DNA of 7,253 nt from Cellvibrionales bacterium (GCA_024645065.1 JAHEGP010000166.1:1-7253); one strand, 5' to 3'. Positions 1 to 5,891 are shown, counted from the first letter of the stretch. Notes: generated by a model from the sequence alone, not told the origin. Program-made: numbers and translations.

Positions 1-600
1 CTGCGCTTGACTCACAGCTTATGCCAGCAGGAGTTTGTGCCGCAGCTGTGCTGTGCCGATTGCAAGGGTGAGATCGTCGCAGGCCATGTGGCGTTTTGCC
101 CAGGGCCCGGCGCCGCCAGGGATATACGGCTGAAGAAAGTCCGCCGTCGCTCATCCGCCCCCATCAGCGACGCCGGCCGGAGCCGGACCCCGTATAAAAA
201 CCTGATACACCTGGTAGGTGACCGCTGGACTGCCAACATCATCGCCCTGTCTTTCCACGGCCTGCATCGCTTCGACCAATTCCAAAAGGAGCTGCCCGTA
301 TCGTCCAACATACTGAGCGACCGCCTGAAATTCCTGGTTGAAGAGAATATCCTTTATCGAACAGCTTACCAGAACAACCCAATACGCTGGGACTATCACT
401 TGTCAACCAGGGGTGAAGCGCTGCTCCCCTGGTTTCTGACGCTACTGCAATGGGGAGACGACTGGTGTGATCCGGAACAACGTGGCAAGCCCATGCTGTT
501 GATTCATACTCTTTGCCAACGACCACTGCTTGCCAGGGTGGTTTGCGGTGCCTGCGAACAACAGCTGGAAGCCCATGACGTAGGGGTCTGGATGCCTTGA
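1..600 (+). CDS. Tandem HxlR-family winged-helix transcriptional regulator, 5' end missing
   Basis: Predicted cytoplasmic DNA-binding regulator of the HxlR (MarR-like, winged helix) family; its target is unknown. The frame is open to the left window edge, so the TTG at position 7 is probably an internal Leu codon and not a start. Counting from that codon, residues about 62-152 form a full HxlR domain: helix 'YKNLIHLVGDRWTANII', recognition region with 'FDQFQKELPVSSNILSDRL', a wing around 'NPIRWDYHLSTRGEALLP', then a C-terminal helix. Residues 167-194 form a tail with a CxxC pair (C180, C183). The first visible residues (2-29) match that tail: 'THSLCQQ' against 'IHTLCQR', with CxxC at C16/C19. 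This indicates that a first HxlR domain with its own CxxC tail lies upstream of the window. The CxxC pairs could bind metal or sense redox state, which is inference. The gene is convergent with the sulfatase gene. Confidence 0.85.
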   Translation: MRLTHSLCQQEFVPQLCCADCKGEIVAGHVAFCPGPGAARDIRLKKVRRRSSAPISDAGRSRTPYKNLIHLVGDRWTANIIALSFHGLHRFDQFQKELPVSSNILSDRLKFLVEENILYRTAYQNNPIRWDYHLSTRGEALLPWFLTLLQWGDDWCDPEQRGKPMLLIHTLCQRPLLARVVCGACEQQLEAHDVGVWMP

Positions 601-626
601 AAAGCGATCGATAAACCCGCGAGCAA

Positions 627-663
627 AAAAAATCTCGCAACCCGGCGGGTCGCGAGATTTTTT
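627..663. terminator. Bidirectional Rho-independent terminator between convergent genes
   Basis: A 12-bp perfect inverted repeat (left arm 627-638 AAAAAATCTCGC, right arm 652-663 GCGAGATTTTTT) encloses a smaller ACCC/GGGT pairing. The A-rich left and T-rich right ends give a U-tract on either strand. It lies 26 bases past the HxlR stop and 15 bases past the sulfatase stop, so it can end both transcripts. Confidence 0.88.
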
Positions 664-678
664 CGTTGCTCAACAAAC

Positions 679-2217
679 TCAGCGCGAGGGAACTGGTTTA
701 GTAACCTCTTCCATGACTCGATCCAGATTAAAACTACCCGGCTTTTGCCGTGGCGGGAAGTCGCGGAAACTCTGCAACCATTTGCCCACGTAACCTGCGG
801 CGGGCGCTATTACCCACGCATGTTCAACCCACCATTTGCTGTAGCCAATGCCCTCCTCCTCGGCGCGCTCAAAAGGGTCCATCCGAAGATTGGACAACAT
901 GGGCGCACGCAGCTCCTCAAAGGGCGCTTGCCATACATCGAGACCCTCAGCATTCTGCTTCAGGAACGAAATCTTCCAGTTATTGTAACGCAGAGCGGCG
1001 ACACTGCCGTCATCGGTCCAGTAGAGAAATTCCTTGCGAGGCCACTCCGCATCGCCCTTGAGCGCGGGCATGAGGTTGTAGCCATCCAGGTGGACTTTGT
1101 AAGTCATGTTGCCGACTCGCTTACCCTTGAGCAGATCCTGTTTTACGTTGGAGTCGCCTGCGGCGGCAAGCAAGGTCGCAAGCATGTCTTCGTGGGCACC
1201 AATCTCGTTATGGATGGTACCGGGCTTGATCACACCGGGCCAGCGAATAGCGGTGGGGACGCGGAAGCCGCCTTCCCACTGGGTCGCCTTTTCGCCCCTG
1301 AACATGGTGGTGCCGCCATCGGGCCAGCTGAACACCTCGGCGCCATTGTCAGTGGAGTACATGACGATGGTGTTGTCGGCGATCCCGAGCTTGTCGAGTT
1401 CGTCCAGCAACTGCCCTACCATGCCGTCATGCTCGACCATACCATCGGCGTATACACCCAGGCCAGTCACACCCTCGGATGCGGGCTTAAGGTGCGTCCA
1501 GATGTGCATGCGCGTGCTGTTCCACCAGATAAAGAAAGGCTTGTCATCCTTCACGGCCTTGTTCATAAACTTCAGAGCCGCGGCAGTGACTTCCTCATCG
1601 ACTGTTTCCATACGTTTTTTCGTCAGCGGCCCGGTATCTTCAATCTTGCCATCGGCAAAGCTGTGGATAACACCCCGGGGACCGAACCGCTTCTTGAACG
1701 CCGGGTCCTTGGGGTAATCCACCTGTTCCGGCTCTTCCTCGGCATTAAGGTGATAAAGGTTGCCCAAAAACTCATCGAAACCGTGGTTGGTCGGCAACAT
1801 CTCATCGCGGTCGCCAAGATGGTTCTTGCCAAACTGCCCCGTGACATAACCCAGCGGCTTGAGCAGGCCGGCGATGGTCGGGTCTTCCTTTTTCATGCCC
1901 TCGGGTGCACCCGGGAGCCCAACTTTGGTCAGACCGGTACGAATCGGCGACTGCCCGGTGATAAAAGCCGCGCGCCCCGCAGTACAGCTTTGTTGGCCAT
2001 ACCAGTCGGTGAACACCGCTCCCTCCTTGGCGATACGGTCGATGTTGGGGGTCTTGTATCCCATCATGCCCATGTTGTACGCGCCCACATTGAAAATGCC
2101 GATATCATCACCCCAGATGACAAGTATGTTGGGTTTCTTTTGTGCCGCCTGCGTTGAAGCGGCCACTACAGCAAGGCATAAGCCCGCCATTATTTTCCAC
2201 AGCCTGGGTTCTTTCAT
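679..2217 (-). CDS. Secreted type I (formylglycine-dependent) sulfatase, arylsulfatase family
   Basis: Predicted to hydrolyse sulfate esters, probably in the periplasm or outside the cell; the substrate cannot be read from sequence. The chosen 512-aa product begins MKEPRLWKIM with a Sec signal peptide (hydrophobic 'AGLCLAVVAA', likely cut after 'STQA', near residue 24). Metal ligands D37-D38 lie in 'VIWGDD'. The formylglycine motif is C78-T-A-G-R82, a variant with Ala in place of the usual Pro. Other active-site blocks are K131/H133 ('GKNHLG'), H238, D290-N291 ('STDNG') and K310 ('FRGEK'), followed by 'GGFRVP' and the C-terminal subdomain. The length is normal for the family. The frame is open for 84 more codons upstream, but that part is not protein-like and this ATG has a strong Shine-Dalgarno and the signal peptide. 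Activity needs a maturase (FGE or anSME type), not present in the window. No sugar-use genes are adjacent. Confidence 0.93.
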   Translation of the reverse strand: MKEPRLWKIMAGLCLAVVAASTQAAQKKPNILVIWGDDIGIFNVGAYNMGMMGYKTPNIDRIAKEGAVFTDWYGQQSCTAGRAAFITGQSPIRTGLTKVGLPGAPEGMKKEDPTIAGLLKPLGYVTGQFGKNHLGDRDEMLPTNHGFDEFLGNLYHLNAEEEPEQVDYPKDPAFKKRFGPRGVIHSFADGKIEDTGPLTKKRMETVDEEVTAAALKFMNKAVKDDKPFFIWWNSTRMHIWTHLKPASEGVTGLGVYADGMVEHDGMVGQLLDELDKLGIADNTIVMYSTDNGAEVFSWPDGGTTMFRGEKATQWEGGFRVPTAIRWPGVIKPGTIHNEIGAHEDMLATLLAAAGDSNVKQDLLKGKRVGNMTYKVHLDGYNLMPALKGDAEWPRKEFLYWTDDGSVAALRYNNWKISFLKQNAEGLDVWQAPFEELRAPMLSNLRMDPFERAEEEGIGYSKWWVEHAWVIAPAAGYVGKWLQSFRDFPPRQKPGSFNLDRVMEEVTKPVPSR

Positions 2218-2223
2218 TGCTTG

Positions 2224-2231
2224 ACTCCTTT
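2224..2231 (-). promoter_or_regulatory. Ribosome binding site that fixes the sulfatase start
   Basis: On the minus strand AAAGGAGT sits 6 bases before the ATG at 2217. This near-ideal Shine-Dalgarno supports the 512-aa start over the upstream in-frame ATG at 2469. Confidence 0.85.
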
Positions 2232-2237
2232 GGGATC

Positions 2238-2355
2238 CCTGCAATGCAGGACGATCCGTGTTATTCGAATTAGACTGGACGCCCTTCGAGCCGGGTTCCT
2301 GCAGGAGCTTTTCTCCACCCGCCCTGCAATATGTTGCCCAGCATGAGGACCTGCA
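2238..2355. promoter_or_regulatory. Cluster of CCTGCA motifs upstream of the sulfatase gene
   Basis: CCTGCA occurs at 2238, 2298, 2323 and 2350. The first is part of a 13-bp palindrome (CCTGCA-A-TGCAGG, 2238-2250) and the second of a 10-bp perfect palindrome (TCCTGCAGGA, 2297-2306). The cluster begins 20 bases upstream of the sulfatase start codon, where its promoter and 5' leader should be. Four copies of one hexamer in 118 bases is more than chance would suggest, so these may be operator sites. No regulator is identified and no clear -35/-10 pair was seen here. Confidence 0.35.
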
Positions 2356-2466
2356 GCGAATCAGGCGAGGCGAGGCGCCAAGCCCGTCGTTAAGATTACC
2401 GAAACCCTGACTGAAGTAAAGATGGGGAAGGTTAAATATCCAGCAGAACGCCGGGAGGAGACGCAG

Positions 2467-2592
2467 CACTCACCGGAATCCGCATTGCAAACCACGAATC
2501 TGGAGTATTGATGCAGAGGGGACAGCCACCCGGAGCGACCCTCCAGTCGACCCGAGCACAGCTGACCGCAAAGAAAAAAACTCCGGTGAGTG
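2467..2592. repeat. 11-bp perfect inverted repeat bounding a 104-base spacer
   Basis: CACTCACCGGA (2467-2477) is exactly complementary to TCCGGTGAGTG (2582-2592). Inside it CTGGAG (2500-2505) and CTCCAG (2541-2546) form a second nested pair. The segment fills the 3' side of the gap between the FHA gene and the sulfatase gene and holds no ORF. It could fold as an RNA after FHA transcription or be the remnant of a small terminal-repeat element; neither is shown. Confidence 0.5.
2574..2591 (-). terminator. Weak possible terminator after the FHA gene
   Basis: On the minus strand, 8 bases past the FHA stop, a short ACTC-ACCG-GAGT hairpin is followed by seven T. The stem is only 4 bp, so termination would be weak, unless the longer pairing with 2467-2477 contributes. 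The long T-run is the main support. Confidence 0.3.
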
Positions 2593-2598
2593 TGAAGC

Positions 2599-3303
2599 TC
2601 AGGAATTGGGCCGCTCGTGAAAGGTCATCGCCAGTTGCCGGACCGTCAGACCATCGCCGTCTTCCAGCTTGATTTCACCAACCCTTGGCATTCCATTGAC
2701 GCGAACTTTACCACCCGCATGGGTTTCAATGTAGTAGCCGTCAGACCGTCGCTGGATTCGCGCAGCGAGCGACGGTGCGAACCACCCATCGGTGTAAAGA
2801 TCGCAATCCCGCGCTTTACCGATTTTGAACACCGGCTTTTTTATCTGGTAGCTGTGGCGCATACCCTGCCCCCCACTGCTGAGCTGCAGGAAGGCCTCCC
2901 TCTGCCGCTCAAGCTTACCCAGCGCGTCGTTCAACATACCGGAGTCCAGCAATGTCGTCTTGTCCACCTGCTGCCTGACCCTCGGAGGAGTAGGTTTATC
3001 CTGTGCCATGCCGCCCGGCTCAGCCACAAGTCGCAGTTGATATTTAAGTACGACAATGTCATCGCCATAGTTGAGGTAGTGACTTTGCACTCGTTTGCCG
3101 TTGACATAAACCCCGTTGGTGCTCGCCGCATCCTCGACGACCACAGCGTTCCCTATGCTGCGGATGCGGGCATGCAATTCAGACACGCCGGAGTTATCGA
3201 TGACGATATCACAATCAGCACCCCGGCCGATCGTTGTCACCTTGTTTCGTAACTCGACTTCGTACTCCAGCATTGAATTGAAATACACCTGCAAAAACGC
3301 CAT
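2599..3303 (-). CDS. Double FHA-domain protein (second domain degenerate)
   Basis: A 234-aa cytoplasmic protein with no signal peptide or membrane segment. FHA domain 1, residues about 4-93, has the phosphothreonine-binding set: G26-R27 in 'TIGRGADCDIVI', S41 and H44 in 'SELHARI', and N63-G64 in 'STNGVYVNGKRV'. A linker (about 94-145, charged, with a short helical stretch 'LNDALGKLERQREAFLQL') leads to domain 2, about 150-228. That has the same strand pattern ('FKIGKARDCDLY', 'GYYIETHAGGKVRVNG') but K163 replaces the conserved Arg and the S-x-x-H motif reads 'SLAARI', without His. Domain 2 is therefore probably unable to bind phosphothreonine and may be structural. FHA proteins usually act with Ser/Thr kinases, secretion systems or cell-envelope processes; no such partner lies in the window. 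The start is supported by GGGGA 7 bases upstream (3311-3315, minus strand). Confidence 0.88.
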   Translation of the reverse strand: MAFLQVYFNSMLEYEVELRNKVTTIGRGADCDIVIDNSGVSELHARIRSIGNAVVVEDAASTNGVYVNGKRVQSHYLNYGDDIVVLKYQLRLVAEPGGMAQDKPTPPRVRQQVDKTTLLDSGMLNDALGKLERQREAFLQLSSGGQGMRHSYQIKKPVFKIGKARDCDLYTDGWFAPSLAARIQRRSDGYYIETHAGGKVRVNGMPRVGEIKLEDGDGLTVRQLAMTFHERPNS

Positions 3304-3337
3304 TTTGAAATCCCCAGATTAATGCTGTTGCGCGCTG

Positions 3338-3352
3338 CGCTGCCTGGCAGCG
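3338..3352. promoter_or_regulatory. 15-bp palindrome upstream of the FHA gene, possible operator
   Basis: CGCTGCC-T-GGCAGCG has 7-bp perfect arms around one central base. It lies 35 bases upstream of the FHA start codon and just before the candidate + strand promoter at 3354, so a protein bound here could affect both directions. As RNA it could form a 5-bp stem in the FHA leader. No known regulator consensus was recognised. Confidence 0.4.
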
Positions 3353-3353
3353 A

Positions 3354-3381
3354 TTGCCCGGACAGCCGTCGCAGCTACAAT
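3354..3381 (+). promoter_or_regulatory. Possible sigma70 promoter facing away from the FHA gene
   Basis: TTGCCC (3354-3359, 4 of 6 to TTGACA) and TACAAT (3376-3381, 5 of 6 to TATAAT) are 16 bases apart. Transcription would start near 3388 on the + strand, where no ORF follows but a hairpin-plus-T terminator does. Confidence 0.35.
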
Positions 3382-3387
3382 AATACC

Positions 3388-3483
3388 TTGTAAAACGCTT
3401 ACTCACCGCGTCCCGCAACGGAGTTGCGAACCAGTTCACGCTAGCCCTGGAAGGCCCACTGCCCTTGCGCAAGGGTTTCTTTT
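3388..3483 (+). ncRNA. Candidate small RNA, about 96 nt
   Basis: Between a plausible promoter (3354-3381) and a terminator-like end lie two hairpins and no ORF. The first is CGCAAC-GGA-GTTGCG (3414-3428). The second is the perfect palindrome CCCTTGCGCAAGGG (3462-3475; 5-bp stem, GCGC loop), directly followed by TTTCTTTT, a typical Rho-independent end. Because no + strand gene precedes it, the terminator makes most sense as the end of a short transcript. No known RNA family was recognised. The second palindrome could instead be a protein-binding site. Confidence 0.3.
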
Positions 3484-3640
3484 CCGCTCGAACGTTCCGG
3501 TTGAGTGGGGCTTGCGCCGACCGCGGCCGAAGCTGCTGTTTTACTTTCAACCAGGCGCCTTGGTTAGTCCGCAATCCCGACACTATTTAACCGCAAACTG
3601 TTAGAAAAAGGATTCTAGGAACGCGTTGCAATCCCCGCAG

Positions 3641-3678
3641 TGCTTGCCTGGAATGTCTTGCTTGCCTTATCAGGCAAG
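3641..3678. repeat. Hairpin with an overlapping 9-bp direct repeat
   Basis: TGCTTGCCT occurs at 3641-3649 and again at 3659-3667. The second copy is the left arm of a 7-bp stem, CTTGCCT-TATC-AGGCAAG (3661-3678). No T-run follows on either strand, so it does not look like a terminator. Its role is unknown. Confidence 0.4.
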
Positions 3679-3794
3679 ATGTCCACGCAAGACAATCGCA
3701 GCATAGCGATATCGTTCTGCAAAACCTGACATATCTCCGCGCCGGGGGCGACAATAAATAAGCCGGTGGCGCTGCAATCGCTCTAACACTATAT

Positions 3795-3983
3795 TCATGC
3801 CGCTGACTGGAGCAGCGCAAAATCGGGCTCACATAGCCTGCGCCAAAGCACTTCGACAGCCCACGGCGCCCTCCAATCTTGCCATTGATTCAGCAGTTCT
3901 AACCAACTTAATGGCTCAACGCTTACCGCCCCTTTCAGTGCCAGATAACCCAGCGCAATCAAAATTTGTTTCACAGTTCTCAT
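3795..3983 (-). CDS. Possible small hypothetical protein, 62 aa
   Basis: The product begins MRTVKQILIALGYLALKGAV: a basic N-terminus and a hydrophobic stretch (residues 7-20), then a Trp-rich segment (W27, W34, W37, W41, W47) with acidic and basic residues and the end 'FALLQSAA'. The composition and the many CTG and GCG codons look protein-like, whereas the + strand frame opposite it does not. No family was recognised. The upstream Shine-Dalgarno is poor, and the frame continues upstream to another ATG at 4076, giving 93 aa. It would be divergent from the porin gene. The chance that it is only an open frame is considerable. Confidence 0.3.
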   Translation of the reverse strand: MRTVKQILIALGYLALKGAVSVEPLSWLELLNQWQDWRAPWAVEVLWRRLCEPDFALLQSAA

Positions 3984-4168
3984 TCTGCAACATTCTGATC
4001 TCTCTGCGCCCCATGCATGCCCTTCTAACGGATTATCGTGGCTATATTTACCGGCAACGAGTGGGACTGGCCACACCCAGTGCTATGGCAGCGCTACCGA
4101 CACCGCCCCCCAGAACGGAGCATCCTGTTTTGACCCGGATTGGCAACCTCGCTTTCAAAACTGATGCG

Positions 4169-5188
4169 ATGGCTGATCGGTGGCAGCCGTCAGCAAATAC
4201 GGCGGCATATCTGGTCGCGCTGTTTTTGACGATATGTACCGGCGCAGGGCAAGCCAACTCCCTGCTTGAAAAACCGCCAGCCAGCAATGATCGAGTCGAT
4301 GAGCTCCTCCTGCCCGAACTTCAGTTCGTAGATGTCCGCCAGGCGGAAACGAATGCGGTGGTGACACCCCAAAACAGCCTGCCGCTTGTTACCGAGGGGA
4401 GAGAAACTGACGACGTCCAGTCATCGGTACTTTTCGAAAAGGACGCATTCACCCTTCAAGCATCCGCTCCTGGCCATGCCCTTGCGCAAAAGCGTGTTGA
4501 GTATCAAGCTGGCTGGTTGGAGAGCAGCGCGCTCTATCAACCGCAAACGAAGCAACAGTATTCGCCATCGTCGATAGTCAATGGCCGCCCGCTGCCCCTG
4601 CCAAGCAACAGCTTCGGCGCCTACGGCCAGGTCAAGCCCGGCCCGCATTTATCGCTTACCGCCGGCATTCACGAGGACGTTCTGCATCGCTGGGACAGCG
4701 ACAATACCGAGCGCAATGCGTATTTTTGCGCTGTGGGGATCGAATACAGCCCTGAATGGTCGGACTCAGCTGCCCGACATTACCATTTGGCACTCTGGCG
4801 CCGTCAACTGATCGACCAGGGCAAGCAAAGCAGCGGGCTTGCACTGAATATTGCCAGGCAGTTTGACCATCAAATCGACTGGTCCCCCTTTCTCAACTTC
4901 AGTTACCAGCACAATGGCGACGCTGGCAGCGTCGAAACCATCGCTTCGGCAGGCATCAATGTCTCGCGCTTGCCCTGGAATCCGGTGGGCAGCACCGGTG
5001 TAGCCTACGCCCATGAACAGGGCAGTGATGCCGGTCCGGCTACTCACTCGCTGGAAATGTACTACCGGCTTTTGCTGACGCCATACCTCGAAGTCACACC
5101 CAATATGCAGATGAGCTACCAGCGAAATAACCCTTCCGGCTTGCAGCAGTCACTGGCATCGCGAATCCAGGTTCGCCTGCTGTTTTGA
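4169..5188 (+). CDS. Short OprB-like carbohydrate porin, outer membrane
   Basis: A 339-aa product predicted to sit in the outer membrane and pass sugars or other small solutes; the substrate is unknown. The chosen ATG gives a Sec signal peptide (hydrophobic 'AAYLVALFLTICTGAG', likely cut after 'AGQA', residue 29). Residues about 30-110 are polar, with no barrel strands recognised. From about 111 to the end the pattern fits the C-terminal half of the OprB family: 'SFGAYGQVKPGPHLSLTAGIHE' (split: SFGAYGQV, residues 148-155, then the strand to 169), 'AVGIEYSPEW', alternating strands, 'EMYYRLLLTPYLEVTPNMQ' (296-314) and the terminal 'RIQVRLLF', with the C-terminal Phe typical of barrel proteins. 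OprB members are usually well over 400 aa, so this one is short and lacks the usual N-terminal strands. The frame is open back to 3797, but that part looks like noise; no good Shine-Dalgarno marks any start, so ATG 4169 rests on the signal peptide. Confidence 0.7.
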   Translation: MADRWQPSANTAAYLVALFLTICTGAGQANSLLEKPPASNDRVDELLLPELQFVDVRQAETNAVVTPQNSLPLVTEGRETDDVQSSVLFEKDAFTLQASAPGHALAQKRVEYQAGWLESSALYQPQTKQQYSPSSIVNGRPLPLPSNSFGAYGQVKPGPHLSLTAGIHEDVLHRWDSDNTERNAYFCAVGIEYSPEWSDSAARHYHLALWRRQLIDQGKQSSGLALNIARQFDHQIDWSPFLNFSYQHNGDAGSVETIASAGINVSRLPWNPVGSTGVAYAHEQGSDAGPATHSLEMYYRLLLTPYLEVTPNMQMSYQRNNPSGLQQSLASRIQVRLLF

Positions 5189-5232
5189 TCTGCCCTGGTC
5201 ACGGCCTGAAGTCCAAATCCGCAATACCAGCG

Positions 5233-5246
5233 TAACGGTTAACGGT
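5233..5246. repeat. Tandem TAACGGT repeat upstream of iscR
   Basis: Two adjacent copies of TAACGGT (5233-5239, 5240-5246), followed by a GGTA-A-TACC palindrome at 5255-5263, lie between the porin stop and the iscR promoter. They could be a further regulator site. No terminator with a T-run was seen after the porin gene. Confidence 0.35.
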
Positions 5247-5296
5247 TATTTTAAGGTAATACCAAGGTCGAATAGCCTGCCAAAAGCTAAGGCCAT

Positions 5297-5321
5297 ATAC
5301 TTGACTCAAACACTTGGTTAT
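5297..5321. promoter_or_regulatory. IscR type 1 binding site
   Basis: The left half ATACTTGACT matches the E. coli type 1 consensus half ATASYYGACT at all ten positions. The right 15 bases (CAAACACTTGGTTAT) match 11 of 15, giving 21 of 25 by my alignment. It overlaps the -35 element of the promoter before iscR, where holo-IscR would repress its own gene as in E. coli. Confidence 0.72.
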
Positions 5322-5329
5322 TGCACAAT
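5301..5329 (+). promoter_or_regulatory. sigma70-like promoter of the iscR-suf operon
   Basis: TTGACT (5301-5306, 5 of 6) and CACAAT (5324-5329, 4 of 6) are separated by 17 bases. The predicted start near 5336 gives a short leader of about 27 bases before the GTG start of iscR. Confidence 0.6.
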
Positions 5330-5362
5330 CCACCCAACTAGCAAACTGATAAGGTCCTTAAC

Positions 5363-5839
5363 GTGAAACTGACAACCAAAGGTCGATACGCTGTAAACGC
5401 AGTACTCGATCTCGCTCTCAACGCCCATGAGGGTCCCGTCAAACTTGTACATATTTCCGACCGTCAGGGGATCAGCCTGTCTTACCTGGAACAGTTGTTT
5501 TCACGGCTTAGACGCAATCAACTGGTCACCAGCTTTCGTGGCCCCGGGGGCGGGTACCAGCTGGGCAAGAGTACCCACCATATCAGCATTGCAGACATCA
5601 TCCTGGCAGTGAATGAGTCGATCGATGCGACCCGCTGCAAGACTCGTGGAGACTGCCAACAGGGCGAAACCTGCCTGACCCATCACCTGTGGATGGACCT
5701 GAGTTCGCAGCTCGAAGAGTTTCTCAGTGGAATCACGCTGGCAGATCTCATTGATCGCCACAATGATCGCGAAGGAACTGTTGCACTGCGGGCTAACGCC
5801 AAACTCAGTACCGGCATGGATGCGTCAGCCGCCTCCTGA
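5363..5839 (+). CDS. iscR: IscR, Rrf2-family iron-sulfur cluster-sensing regulator
   Basis: A 158-aa cytoplasmic DNA-binding protein, close to the 162 aa of E. coli IscR. The N-terminus 'MKLTTKGRYAVNAVLDLAL' is typical of IscR. The winged helix covers about residues 1-65, with recognition helix 'SLSYLEQLFSRLRRNQLV' including E43, and the wing 'FRGPGGGYQLGK'. The [2Fe-2S] ligands C92, C98, C104 and H107 occur at the same positions as in E. coli, so cluster-dependent switching between type 1 and type 2 sites is expected. The start is GTG, with AAGG (5351-5354) 8 bases upstream; this Shine-Dalgarno lies in the palindrome TAAGG-T-CCTTA (5350-5360). It precedes sufB by 150 bases on the same strand, so it most likely controls the SUF operon and itself. 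In SUF-only organisms such regulators are also called SufR-like. Confidence 0.93.
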   Translation: MKLTTKGRYAVNAVLDLALNAHEGPVKLVHISDRQGISLSYLEQLFSRLRRNQLVTSFRGPGGGYQLGKSTHHISIADIILAVNESIDATRCKTRGDCQQGETCLTHHLWMDLSSQLEEFLSGITLADLIDRHNDREGTVALRANAKLSTGMDASAAS

Positions 5840-5857
5840 AGCGCTTCTGGTATCCGT

Positions 5858-5891
5858 CCCGCGGCCATGATCGACCCGCGGCCATGATCGA
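5858..5891 (+). repeat. Perfect 17-bp tandem duplication between iscR and sufB
   Basis: CCCGCGGCCATGATCGA occurs twice with no spacer (5858-5874 and 5875-5891). It starts 19 bases past the iscR stop. It looks like a recent slippage duplication, or a doubled binding site. No ORF of useful length starts in it. Confidence 0.85.

Larger units (their letters stand above)
3304..3794. other. Long intergenic region with palindromes, no convincing gene
   Basis: About 490 bases separate the FHA start from the next possible ORF. The minus-strand frames crossing it are rich in Cys and Arg and resemble no family. It contains a 15-bp palindrome next to the FHA start, a possible promoter, hairpin and terminator set on the + strand, a hairpin with flanking direct repeat at 3641-3678, and smaller palindromes such as GAACGTTC near 3489. 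A TATTAT box at 3380-3385 (minus strand) could be the FHA -10 element, without a good -35. No tRNA-like fold was recognised. Confidence 0.6.

Noticed and set aside
745..2157. A 470-aa open frame on the + strand
   Set aside because: It lies wholly antisense to the sulfatase, whose frame carries the catalytic motifs; high GC at third positions keeps the reverse frame open.
2218..2469. An 84-residue N-terminal extension of the sulfatase
   Set aside because: It puts the signal peptide inside the protein, ignores the strong Shine-Dalgarno at 2224-2231, and has no family-like sequence.
2617..3252. A 211-aa open frame on the + strand
   Set aside because: It is antisense to the FHA gene, which has the conserved FHA motifs.
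3215..3832. Two minus-strand frames (122 and 81 aa) covering the FHA upstream region
   Set aside because: They are rich in Cys, Arg and Pro with no domain pattern; one overlaps the FHA start in another frame.
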